Below, one piece after another: positions 54,923 through 64,000 of a stretch of DNA of 64,000 nucleotides (position 1 is the first letter of the stretch; each line of letters opens with the position of its first letter). The position numbers and the translations under genes were made by a program. The notes beneath the pieces were generated by a model. The model searched no databases, was not told the origin of the DNA, and worked only from the letters and a program-made list of their open reading frames with translations. This DNA comes from Rhynchopus sp. YZ270_cl-10 (lineage: Eukaryota > Euglenozoa > Diplonemea > Diplonemida > Diplonemidae): the NCBI GenBank assembly GCA_964035575.1, contig OZ037881.1, positions 434,001 to 498,000 of the forward strand. Reading direction: 5' to 3'.

Positions 54923-54956
54923 AGATGAACCTAAGCCTCGTGTTTTAGTCACCTTG
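54923..54956 (+). repeat. H1 hairpin
   Basis: AAGATGAACCTAAG, loop CCTCGTGTT, then TTAGTCACCTT. Confidence 0.65.
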
Positions 54957-56002
54957 GATCACGGTTTGGCACATCAAAAATTATAAAAAGAACACACGGG
55001 TGGGTTGATGTGAGACATTACCTGCATTGGGGGGAGAAAAAAGGGGGGGGGGTCCGATTTCTTCCTGTTCATATTCACCGTGAACATCAAATGAATTGTA
55101 GAATACGAAGAAAATCGGCAGAAAAGAGAGAAAACAGAGCACGTACGTACCCTCCTCGTACACATACATCATCAGAAATGCAACTCTTTTCTCTGGGGTG
55201 GGGTTGGAATGGAATATGCGTTATAGAAAAGGAAAGTGAACGTTTTGATAGCACACACATACACACATCCTCTTGAGAGGAGCACAGTACGCTCCGTGGG
55301 CCAGCCGACCATGGCAGTGTATTCGTATGTTTAGTGGCAGGGTCCAACACCTTGTCACCCACATAAAAGCGGGGAACAAAAAGGTGAAGGGGTTTAGAAG
55401 CTGAACCTAAGCCTCTCGTGCCTTAGTACTTTGCCATCATAGTGACGTTATTGATACTCTCCGGCTACAAATGAAATTTTTTATTCATCCACAGCGGAAA
55501 TTGGAGTCCCTCACACAACAAAAGATTTACTTCGGGTGAGGGGTTATTATAAAACCCTGAACAGAAACCAAAAACAAAAAACAAAATGTGGTTACATTCG
55601 GGCAGTAAAGGTCTTGAAGAAAGGTGAACGTGCTTTTCCATGCACGGTTCTCCATTGACCATCACTGTGGATTTTTTTTTTTTTGTATGGAAAAGGGTTT
55701 TTGAAAAAAACTACGCTATTGTTTTTTAAAAAAAAGGTATCACAACGAGAAAAAAAAAAAGGAGACTTAATTACAAAAAAACGCACCCAAATAAAAGACT
55801 TGAGCACGCAGGTTCCATTTTTCTTTTCCTTTTATCGGTGTGATCCTTTGTGAAGTGAATGGAATATTCTGTGAAGTTTCTTTCGAAGTGGTTTTTTTTT
55901 TTTTTGGTTAAGAATGCAGCTGGCCTCCACATATTTGTATTATCGAACTCCATTGGGAATATATTTGGGGTTCCAATTATAGGTGGGGGGTTTTTTAAAA
56001 AA

Positions 56003-56240
56003 AAATTGCTATCGGGAGGGAACAAAAAAAAAAAACACACGGGGTGTACTGTGGATATGGACCTGGAACTCCCTGTAGATATAATCTACAACACGCCCAG
56101 CACTCTGCTCTTCTGCCAAGAACCACTGGGACGCTTGCAATTGAAATGTTCAAGAAAGAGGGGGTGAGGGGGGTGGCTGTTGTCCTCAGACTCCTCTTCG
56201 TCCAGCACCATCTGCTCGACAGTGTTTGGAACGTTAGGAC
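56003..56240. mobile_element. Diverged partial copy of the same transposon
   Basis: The left end and the interior are recognisable, with GATATAATCTACAACACGCC and a minus-strand VEQMVLDEE. The right terminus is not found. Confidence 0.6.
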
Positions 56241-56603
56241 GATAAACCATTTGCTCGATGGCTAGAGGTGGAAACAAACAAACAATTTTTTTTTTCTTTT
56301 TTTTTTTTTTGGAAAATATCAATGTGCCTCTAGTCGTGGTGGCACATCTAAACGGATAATTTTGAGATGATGACATAGAAAATTATTGATTCGGTCAGCG
56401 GTCCACGGGAAACCCCTCTGGGAAACCCGTAGGTGAACCGCGGGAAAACCCCGAAGAACTGGGTTACTGACCATGTACCAATTATGGAAAAAATCTGGGT
56501 GCGCAAAATAAAAAAAAAAGCTTGTAAACAGATTACCCCAGCCTTGCCACCATCCGACCGTTTTGGTGAATATGTTGGTCCATTTGGGTGAACCCCTTGA
56601 TCT

Positions 56604-56636
56604 AAGACGACCCAAGTCTCTCTCTTGTGTCACCTT
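56604..56636 (+). repeat. H1 hairpin variant
   Basis: AAGACGACCCAAG and TGTGTCACCTT around a CT-rich loop. Confidence 0.55.
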
Positions 56637-56715
56637 AAAGGGGAATGGTTAACCAGCTATGGAGGCATGCTTCCCTCTGAAGCAAAGTGTGGCTAAAAAA
56701 GGACGAGAAAGAAAG

Positions 56716-56790
56716 TGAAGTTGATAGTGCAAAACGCCTCTGGGACGCAGGCACTGACACTCCGCGGGTTATCGAACCCAGGAGTGTTGC
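56716..56790 (+). repeat. Family B repeat with T-arm-like hairpin
   Basis: GAAGTTGATAGTGC, AAAACGCCTCTGGGACGC, AGGCACTGACACTCC, then GGGTTATCGAACCC and GGAGTG. Near-identical in layout to 28851-28933. Confidence 0.75.
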
Positions 56791-56843
56791 GCTTGGGAGT
56801 GGTTTACAGGGAAACTGTAAGCAAAGAAAAGAAAAGTTTACAT

Positions 56844-56878
56844 AAGACGAACCTCAGCCCCTCATGCTTGGCCGTCTT
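56844..56878 (+). repeat. H1 hairpin, compensated outer stem
   Basis: Arms AAGACGAACCTCAGC and GCTTGGCCGTCTT, loop CCCTCAT. AAGACG/CGTCTT replaces AAGATG/CATCTT. Confidence 0.8.
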
Positions 56879-56930
56879 GAAAGGAGAGAAAGAATTTCTA
56901 TAGGCACGTACATAGATAGAAAAGGTTTAT

Positions 56931-56966
56931 AAGATGATTCTCAGCTTGTCGTTGCTTAGTCACCTT
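56931..56966 (+). repeat. H1 hairpin variant
   Basis: AAGATGATTCTCAGC, loop TTGTCGTT, then GCTTAGTCACCTT. Confidence 0.65.
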
Positions 56967-57239
56967 AAGAAAAAGAACACAAAAGAAGACAGCGTGAGCC
57001 GCGCTAACTTTCTCCTTCTGTACACGCACCAATACTGTGAACGCAAATATAGTTTGGAAGTGCTATTCTTATTTGCCAGGTTTTTGGGCAAAAAGTTACA
57101 ATTCCTTTTCATGGTCCCAGATTCGCCAAACTTAAATTGGCATCTATGAACCAGGTAATCGCACATAGGAGATCACGTCTGCGAACTACACTTGAAAGAT
57201 GTCATTTCCAAGTAAAAAAAAAAGAGAAAAGAACAATTT

Positions 57240-57268
57240 AAGATGAACCTAAGCCTCGTCGTCACCTT
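57240..57268 (+). repeat. H1 hairpin, truncated 3' arm
   Basis: AAGATGAACCTAAGC is followed by CTCGTC and GTCACCTT; the 3' inner stem is missing. Confidence 0.55.
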
Positions 57269-57523
57269 AAAGATGAATGAATATGCCTTCCTAGCACATC
57301 CATGCTACAAGAAGAAGAAGAAGAAGAAAACGCGCGTGGAAAATGCCACTGTCTGTGGTGGCAGTCATTTTTTTTTCTAGGAGAAAAAGAAGAAAAACAA
57401 AATACAGAAAAAAAAATGAACGCGCCTCCATCGAGGCACAGCTTCATAGCCTGTGTATTAATCACATATAGTATTGAAGTGATTGGATAATATTTTCGAT
57501 TTTTGATAAAGAAAAAGTTTTAT

Positions 57524-57558
57524 AAGATGAACCTAAGCCTCTCATGCTTAGTCACCTT
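57524..57558 (+). repeat. H1 hairpin
   Basis: Arms AAGATGAACCTAAGC and GCTTAGTCACCTT, loop CTCTCAT; close to consensus. Confidence 0.85.
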
Positions 57559-57728
57559 GAAAAAAAAACACCAAAGGAAGTAATGAAGTGCAAACACAGA
57601 GGGGGAGTACCGTGTTCATACAAATTATCCATAAAAAAGGTCAAACTTCCAGAAAAAATCCTGAAAAGGTCGAACATTAGTACGGGTCGATAATTTTGTG
57701 CGAATACGGTAAATACAAAAGATAAGAT

Positions 57729-57762
57729 AAGACGGAAACCTAAGCGCTGCTTAGTACACCTT
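57729..57762 (+). repeat. H1 hairpin variant
   Basis: Arms AAGACGGAAACCTAAGC and GCTTAGTACACCTT with a minimal loop. Confidence 0.6.
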
Positions 57763-58032
57763 GTTAAACAAAAAGCGAAGAATTTGACGTTGCAGACGAT
57801 GCATTCAATCTGGACCTGTAAGTCCACGAAGGTATGAACACACTGCAAAAAAATCGATATTTCACCGAGGGACTGTGCACACACAAAGAGTACACACAGT
57901 ACAGAACACCAGAAAGGGCAAAAAATGTTGATAATATACCAGGCCTTTGTTCTTTCACCTAAGAAAGCAGCAACGACGACTGTTGTCACAAACAGTGATT
58001 CAACAGACATTGTACATTTTTTGGGAAAGGCA

Positions 58033-60706
58033 CTAATGGTATTCCATCTCCGAAGGGCAGAACATTTGCTTCTCGATTGCAGTCTTCATCATGTCGTACA
58101 TCTGTATTTTGTGTCATTTATTTCAATTTTGAATAAAAACATACCGAATCAAACCCTGGTTCAATTTGAGCGAAGATCCTAGCAGCTTCCTCCCACTTCT
58201 GCTTTAAGACCTCCCCGAAGACGTCGTTCCATGCAGAGTACGGACTCTTTTGTGCAGCCTCCATTTGATACATCCACTCTGCCTCTTGCACACGATTCTC
58301 TCCTACTATTTCGAAGACCTGGATGGGGCCTTTTGTACAACGCTTATTGAAGACGACTGCATCGACACACTTTAACACAAAGTGAACCGCCACCTCTCTC
58401 GCCATGAACTGATCTGCCAAGCCGCTGTATTCATTGCGGCGGTTGAATCGCTCTAATGCTGTCACCCATGGGAAGGTTGTGGATAATATGGTTACCTTCT
58501 TCATTCCTGCACATCCCATATGCCCAATGCGTGCTTCGCCACTACCGCAACCAAAGGAAACCTTTACGCCTTCTGGTTCAACTCTTTTACAGACCTCGAC
58601 GCTAGCCTTAATGCAAGATGCTCTGTGCGAACCTAATTGCGAATATGCGTTGAAAGTACCAAGCACCCTATCTCCTGAGAAGACGTCGCAGACTCCATTG
58701 TGGTTCACCACACTCTGCATAATGATGGACACCAAAGAGGAGTGTGCGTTAAGCACCGCAGTGTCGCTTCGTGGCTTGCAGAACTCATGAAACGATTTGA
58801 TGTTCATATACGTCATAGAAACGTTGCGCCGCTTCATGCCACCTTCAAAGCGCGCTCCCCCCGCAAGCTTTGCAGAAGACCCATGCGCAGAGACCAGCTC
58901 CCCAGAGGAGGTCTGATGGGAACGCACGTCGCGGTCCACGATGCTGTCAGATTCGTTCTCCTCCTCATCCTTCTTCTCAGGCATCAGAACCGACTGTGGC
59001 ATATAGTGGCGATACTCTATCAGGTTCGAAACCATCTGGTGAAATGATGCCTGCATGCTCGCAACCTCAGACAGCTTCGAGACGTTGCAGTGGAGGTCTA
59101 CTGCTTCAAGGTTCATGGTGGCAACGTTCGCCATGTCCTGTCCGAGGTGGTGAAGTGGTGAAATAATCTTGCGCGTAAAAAACACAGAAAGCATCAACAA
59201 AGCAGACACCGCCGCAGTAGTGGCAGCGAGCATCACAATAACACCGCGCTGTTTTTTATCTTTTGCGTCGCGTTTGTTTTCTTCTGTTTTGCCAACAATC
59301 TGCGCACGACCTGCATCAATCTGATCCATAATAGCTGCCCTCGGCACAAGCAAATTCAAATACCACTTCAAGGTGGTACCCCGCGCAAACACCGAGGTAA
59401 TTGTCCAGAACTCCTGCCCCTCTACAACCCACGAATGAAACTCATGCTCCGTCCTGTCAGCCATTGCCTGAAACCCCCCTGCACCAAAGGTATATCTACA
59501 ATGCCCTGCCACCAGAGAGGGAACACCGCTGCCTTGCACTTCAGTGTGGTCGGAGCAATGCATGAGGATGGATTGGTTCATGAGAGCGTTGATGGGGGGG
59601 CCTGCCATGACCTCCACGAGGTCCAGCACTCTGCCCTTATTGTACGCGACGAGGGTGCCTACAGTGTTGGTCCATGTGTTGTGCTCGACAGCATAGAGGA
59701 GTGAGCCTTCTGGAAGGTCTTGCTGTGTGAGCATACGGGCGAGGCCGTCAGAACGGAAGGCAGCAGATACCTGTGCAACGCGCTTCCCCTGGCGGGGGTG
59801 CATGTTGATCTGTTCAGGGTGTGTGAAAACGTACGTCGCCTGAAGGATAATAAGCCCAAGCATGCTGCTCACAGGAAGGTACTGCGTTGTGTCCGCTTCC
59901 TTCAGTTCAGAAGTGTCGTCCACCATGTTTTCGAACATAAGTTTGTTTGCATGCATCATCCCCGGGCTGGTGATCATTGCGCCGGGAACAAGGCAGCGTC
60001 GCATCAGCTTGCCTTTGTTGTAGTCCACAGGAATTCCACAGTCCAGCCCATAGGGGTGCGCGGTCTTGTCTGCGAGGAACCCTTCCCCATCCATCTCGCC
60101 TGCCACTGAGAGGTTTGAGTGCGCCATCTGCAGGGTCGCGGGGTTGATTGAGCTCATCGTAAGCTTGACTACGGACCCATTTGTGGGGAGGATGCCCACG
60201 ACAGGGTCTGCTGTGAACATGACGATCTGGCCGCCCCACGGAGCAACCGGTTGCGTGGCTTGGTGTGGGAATGGGTGCGGGTAGGCTGGCGAGATGGGGA
60301 AGGCGTTGTAGACCATGTTGGTGACACCATTGTGCGAGGAGGACTCGAAGACGGCACGCATGACACGCCGTATCGAGGTGTCGATGTACTGCGGGTCTGT
60401 GCTCTTGTTGGGGTGCTGGGCCTCCGCAAAGTAGCGCAGACTGTGAATCGCAGTCTCTGGTGTGTCAAAAATGTTCTCCATCGACTCCTTCACACTCACG
60501 ACCACGCTCTTCAGATACCGCCCTCCTACAAGCGTCACGTCACCTTCACCGTTCACCAGACACATCGCAACACTCTCCTCGCCAGTCTGCTCCGATGTCT
60601 CCAACAGATCCTCCCACGTCGTGATAGCAATGCTTCCTATCAACGCCCCTGTTGCAAGAATCAAAGACACTGCAAGAAGAAGCGTCAAGCACTGTAGGCC
60701 AGCCAT
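58033..60706 (-). CDS. Two-pass membrane receptor with degenerate class III cyclase domain (paralog 5)
   Basis: Exons 58145-60706 and 58033-58101 give 876 residues. The ATG at 60706 (MAGLQCLTLLLAV) is the first in frame; the frame further upstream opens with TTG and codes low-complexity Pro/His. The ectodomain has sequons (NKST, NGSV, NLSV, NQSI). The second membrane segment is near 486-518, then EYRHYMPQSVLMPEKKDEE. Cyclase-like motifs are MTYMNIKSFHEFC near 626, FSGDRVLGTFNAY near 674, GEARIGHMGC near 719 and FPWVTALERF near 744. EWMYQMEAAQKSPYSAWND is near 807. Exon 2 starts MYDMMK and ends EMEYH. It has the shortest intron of the five and the clearest donor (GTATGT). The role is inferred as a surface sensor; the degenerate cyclase residues are as in its paralogs. 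Confidence 0.9.
58102..58144 (-). other. Intron of paralog 5 (43 nt)
   Basis: The donor is TCG followed by GTATGTTTT and the acceptor is AAAATACAG; both match the general eukaryotic consensus. It separates the GFDS codons from a 69-nt last exon in phase 0. Confidence 0.87.
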
Positions 60707-61295
60707 TAGGACAAGGGGTAAACCTGGAGGAGTGTGGGTGGGATGTGGTGCAATGGAGCTTTGGGGAAATGTGAGATGGAAATGTGTTGAAAAGGGCAAG
60801 AGTAGCGTGGTGTGGTGTGGTCAGCGCAAGTAGGACACAAAGTGTCCCAGGTTCGTAGTCGCAGGCATTCGTCAAAGCCATTCGGAAGAGGGAGACTGCT
60901 GATAGATCATCATGCCACAGAGGGAGAGTGTCTTCTCTTCCCTTTGCCTTCGTGTCCATTTCCATGTCAGACGTAGCCAAAATTGTTTCTCAACATTCCC
61001 GCAAAGGAGTCCGTTTAAAGACACGCATGAATAATAGTGTTATCATCATATGTCTGTTGCGAAGGAGTGCAGACCTGCATGCATATGTCCATCTCCGCCT
61101 ACTGGTTCACACCTTTCGGCACAGTGCAGCCCCAGGTGCAGTGAGTGGACGTGGTGTTTGCAAGTGGAAGCAAGTGTGTGTGGGTGTTGTATTGCATAAA
61201 GGGTCGTAATCAAAATATGTTCTATCTTTTTGGTGTTACCTTGGCACACTTTGTTTTGGGAGAGGGAATGAAGGGTGAGAAACAAACGTTGGTAC

Positions 61296-61323
61296 GGTGA
61301 CAAGCCCTCTGTGCTTAGCCACC
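61296..61323 (+). repeat. H1 hairpin
   Basis: GGTGACAAGC, loop CCTCTGT, then GCTTAGCCACC. Confidence 0.65.
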
Positions 61324-61335
61324 TAAACAAAGCGA

Positions 61336-61376
61336 GGCAGGGTGCGTAACGCCTCTTGCGGGCGCAGCACACTGCG
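61336..61376 (+). repeat. Family B repeat
   Basis: GCAGGGTGCGTAACGCC, TCTTGCGGGCGCAGCAC. Confidence 0.6.
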
Positions 61377-62017
61377 GAAAGAACTAAAAAAGAATTCGGA
61401 GGGGTAAAGCGGGGACAGCATTGCAGCCGTCGCCCTACCCTACCTCCACCTCCACACACTTTCATCTCACACATTCACGGGGTTGCGTTTTCCTATCTTA
61501 ATTTTTTTCCCATCAAAACCAATCAGCTGCCCCGTGTCTACAGTACGGCATTAGCATAGCGTAGCGTAGGCATGGGGGCTGCGTCAAGAGTCCGTTACTC
61601 ACAACAAAAAAATACATGGAAACAAGAAAACGCAACCTCGGTAGAGAGCGGGAGTCATTTGTATTTATGAAGCGCACCGTGCAAAGGAGGGAAGTGGGGA
61701 AAGGGGAAAGGGGGGCGAGAGAGCAGGGGAGGTGAGGTGCGTTATGACCCCCAGAATCAGGAAAAAGACAGCAGTACTGTTTCTAGCTTTGCGCTTTTCC
61801 GCCGCAATACTCATTTCCTTGTGGAGGGAGAGCGTGCTACGGAAAGCGGAGCTATCAGGAATGTGACGTCTTCGGGATCTGGAGGGGTATTGGCAGGAAC
61901 GGGGGAAGTATTTCAGACTCTTTTGACTCTTTGTTTGGGAGGGTTGTGACAACAGATGTATTCCTTTCTGCTGTGGCCTCTCTACAGTCTTCAAATACCA
62001 ATAAAACGAAACGTTGA

Positions 62018-62049
62018 AAGATGAACATGCCTCACGTGCATACACATCT
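62018..62049 (+). repeat. H2 hairpin
   Basis: Arms AAGATGAACATGC and GCATACACATCT, loop CTCACGT. Confidence 0.75.
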
Positions 62050-62062
62050 AAAAAGGGTTGCT

Positions 62063-62100
62063 AAAGATGAATGCTAAGCCTTCTCGTGCTTAGTCACTTT
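62063..62100 (+). repeat. H1 hairpin
   Basis: Arms AAAGATGAATGCTAAGC and GCTTAGTCACTTT, loop CTTCTCGT; adjacent to the preceding H2 copy. Confidence 0.75.
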
Positions 62101-62391
62101 TAAAAGGGCGATAAACAGATTGAGACAAGAACAAGAATAAGAACAAGACTAATGTGAATCTGGAAAACGGGAAAAAGGGTAAAAAAGGGTAAAGAACGTG
62201 AACGGCCACCAGGGGCACATATTACAGGATCTTTCGAGAGAAGATATTATCGGAACACCTCATACAGCCGTCTCAGCACAACAAGTGGTGTAGTGAGGGG
62301 GTCCGAAGAGAGCTTTGCTTCTCTCGTTCATTTAGAAAACCCCTTCCCTGAGTTCTGAATCACACAAAACTGAGGAGTGAAATCGAAACAT

Positions 62392-62432
62392 GGAAGATGA
62401 CTGTGCTGCTCTTGCTGTGCACACATCTTTCC
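62392..62432 (+). repeat. H2 hairpin, long outer stem
   Basis: Arms GGAAGATGACTGTGC and GCACACATCTTTCC around TGCTCTTGCTGT. Confidence 0.7.
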
Positions 62433-62643
62433 AAAGGTAAAATTGCTAGGACGAATGCACCAATGGATGGGGACACGCATCAAGAAAAATGATTAAATAC
62501 AAAACAACACGCTGTGGGGAGCAGTGCAACCCCGCAAACTAAAAGCGTAACAGACTCTCTTGTAAAGAGCACAAAACTACATTTAAAAATATAATAGAAG
62601 CAAAACAAAAACAAAAACAAAAACAAAAACAACATTCACACAC

Positions 62644-64000
62644 TCAGAGTGCCTTGATGAGCTTCCCAAACCTCTGCCTCATGCGGTGTCTGAACTGGTT
62701 GTAAATGTTCGTCACAAACTTCTCGTAGTTGAGGCTGGTTGTGAAGCCAAAGTTGAAACGGTGGCCCACGATTGTCATGTCAGCACGCAGTGACACAGAC
62801 GTCTCCGAGTCGGAGAGAACACCCTGGAAGGTCAGGGAGTGGATGCGCAGGGCGTTGCCGAGTGCGCCACCCACAGCAGCTGCTATGCTTTTGAAGGTCT
62901 TCACGACTGCAGACGCAGCACGCAGGACAGCCTGTGTCGCACTCAGCACCTTCTTTGCAGCATTCACAGCCGCCTTCGCCACGCTGATCCCAGCCTTGAC
63001 CACACGCTCCGCCGCAGTCAGCACCTTCTTTGCAGCATAGTACGCAACCTTGACCACCCCGTACCCGACCCAGCACTTAGGCACAGACCCGCACGTCCAC
63101 CACTTCCTCCTGCACCTCTTCTGCTTCGACTTGCACGACTTCTTCTTCTTGTCAAGGCTCTTCTTCCATTTGTTAACAGTGCTCTTCGCCGAACCAATCT
63201 TGCCCAGAGCCTTCATCTGTGCCTTGTTCAGCTTTTTCGTGACAGAAGACAGCTTCCGCTTTGCATCCGACACCTTCTTCCCCGCAGACTTCAGGGCAGC
63301 CGTCGCCTTCGTCCCAAGCTTCAGCAGGAAGTCCGTCGCACTCTTCGCCGCCTGATGAAGGATGTCTGCCTTCAACGTCCCCGTCAGCGTGTTTGAGAAC
63401 CCAGGCTTCCCAGGTGTGCCCGCAGACGCCATCTCCGCATCGACAGACAGGCCAGACCCGAGCGACAGCACCAGGCGCCCGTACGCGCGTGCATCCGACA
63501 GCTCAAGCAGCAGCGACACACTCTGCCCCAGCACCACTGCCCGCCCGTCAATGCGCACCTCCTGCTGCTTCGACGTCAGCGCCAGCTCAAACGACGGCCC
63601 CGACTTCCCGTCTGCACTTGTAATGGAGACCGGGCCCCACTTCATAGGCTCCGCAAGCATCGCAATCTCGAGTGAACCCTCCGACGCAGCAAAGCGCGCA
63701 GACACCACGTGCAGCACACCCCACAGGCGCAGGTTCTCCACCTCAACAGAGACCCCCGCAGGGACTGTCGCCGACACGTCCGCAATCGTGATGGCCACGG
63801 CGTTCACCGGGTCTGGGTTGAACGACACCGCAAACCTCTCGACAGACACGTCGCCCAGCACACTCGCCACACCCCCGAGGCAGTCCTTGCACTGCACAAT
63901 GTCCGCAACGATCCCCTTCAGGTTGAAGTCCCGCACCTCCGCCGTCAGCGCACACTTCGAGAAGTCCTGCAGGTCCACCCCGACCGCAACTGTCCCAGAC
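62644..64000 (-). CDS. 5'-incomplete Lys/Ala-rich protein with central Cys cluster, function unknown
   Basis: The frame is open to the window edge, so the start lies outside; 451 residues are visible. In order: a beta-rich region (about 1-215), a Lys/Ala-rich helical segment (about 220-283), a basic Cys/Trp cluster with CKSKQKRC and CRRKWWTC (about 284-313), a long Ala/Val/Lys amphipathic helix (about 313-385) and a beta-rich C-terminus with FNFGF, ending KLIKAL. No membrane segment is visible in this part. The Ala/Lys-rich plus Cys-cluster layout resembles C-terminal parts of very large secreted or surface proteins of some protists and invertebrates, from memory and unverified. Third codon positions are strikingly G/C, more so than in the receptor genes, suggesting stronger codon selection or higher expression. 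There is no sign of a terminal intron here. Confidence 0.85.
   Translation of the reverse strand, partial: SGTVAVGVDLQDFSKCALTAEVRDFNLKGIVADIVQCKDCLGGVASVLGDVSVERFAVSFNPDPVNAVAITIADVSATVPAGVSVEVENLRLWGVLHVVSARFAASEGSLEIAMLAEPMKWGPVSITSADGKSGPSFELALTSKQQEVRIDGRAVVLGQSVSLLLELSDARAYGRLVLSLGSGLSVDAEMASAGTPGKPGFSNTLTGTLKADILHQAAKSATDFLLKLGTKATAALKSAGKKVSDAKRKLSSVTKKLNKAQMKALGKIGSAKSTVNKWKKSLDKKKKSCKSKQKRCRRKWWTCGSVPKCWVGYGVVKVAYYAAKKVLTAAERVVKAGISVAKAAVNAAKKVLSATQAVLRAASAVVKTFKSIAAAVGGALGNALRIHSLTFQGVLSDSETSVSLRADMTIVGHRFNFGFTTSLNYEKFVTNIYNQFRHRMRQRFGKLIKAL

Larger units (their letters stand above)
47705..58032. other. Spacer E, no supported gene
   Basis: Opens with a family E repeat next to the paralog 4 start. 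It then holds direct TTCTCCGTGGTTC repeats (48400-48500), the second family G copy, opposed 10-bp arrays, a nested inverted-repeat element and a 7-bp/5-bp satellite. Further on are inverted repeats (54366-54554) and a hairpin-rich stretch (54900-57800). The very long frames across 51477-53126 come from satellite without stop codons. Confidence 0.75.
60707..62643. other. Spacer F, no supported gene
   Basis: The first 250 bases are pyrimidine-rich on the minus strand, upstream of paralog 5. A family B repeat, four hairpins and an (AAAAAC)n run (about 62597-62632) just past the stop of the last gene make up the rest. Confidence 0.65.

Noticed and set aside
57552-58010. 152-codon minus-strand frame just past paralog 5
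   Set aside because: It reads through an H1 hairpin and A-rich spacer, and codon use is unlike that of the neighbouring genes.
1-64000. Retroviral, LTR or other virus-derived elements
   Set aside because: No reverse transcriptase, integrase, capsid-like frame or paired long terminal repeats were recognised; the mobile elements seen are short DNA elements without coding capacity.
1-64000. Assignment to a trypanosomatid from the single-strand gene order
   Set aside because: The five tandem paralogs would share orientation anyway, all five appear to carry cis-introns, and no spliced-leader gene was found.

Overview
This is about 64 kb of a gene-poor protist nuclear genome. Six protein genes were recognised, all on the minus strand. 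They are separated by roughly 2 to 12 kb of A/T-homopolymer-rich spacer packed with short hairpins, inverted repeats and tandem arrays. The lineage cannot be fixed from the sequence. The genes contain short GT-AG introns, the coding DNA is much more GC-rich than the spacers, and nothing looks bacterial or viral. A flagellate protist with large spacers (for example a diplonemid or other euglenozoan) is possible, but this is inference; a canonical trypanosomatid is unlikely because every complete gene appears to be cis-spliced.

Genes. Five genes (12438-15284, 25790-28496, 38403-41236, 44743-47704, 58033-60706) are diverged paralogs of 876-912 residues. Each has a membrane anchor, a glycosylated Cache-like ectodomain, a second membrane segment, a HAMP-like linker with an R(N/H)YMPQ motif, a degenerate class III nucleotidyl-cyclase domain and a C-terminal EWMYQ helical region. 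In all five the recognisable homology stops at a GTATG splice donor. In all five a 69-nt last exon (22 codons plus stop) follows a CAG acceptor 43-223 nt further on. The simple open frames therefore end in intron read-through, and the divergent tails they suggest are artefacts. The sixth gene (62644 to the window end) is a 5'-incomplete Lys/Ala-rich protein with a Cys cluster.

Spacers. 1-12437 holds hairpins, a non-autonomous inverted-repeat transposon in full and internally deleted forms, and a 260-bp unit present once and as a triple tandem. 15285-25789 holds 10-bp minisatellites and many hairpins. 28497-38402 holds minus-oriented copies of the 260-bp family, GC-rich hairpins and a DNA cloverleaf with three identical loops. 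41237-44742 holds large inverted repeats. 47705-58032 holds a nested transposon insertion with a target-site duplication and about 870 bp of 7-bp and 5-bp satellite. 60707-62643 is mostly hairpins.

Main signal. More than 50 hairpins share a loop close to CTCTCGT and arms beginning AAGATGA, while the inner stem varies with compensatory changes. Every copy I found lies in the same orientation, antisense to the genes. Several other short cassette families are polarised the same way, whereas the transposon-like repeats and the GCGTACCGTG motif occur in both orientations. This polarity suggests a role tied to transcription, RNA processing or replication direction rather than random insertion.
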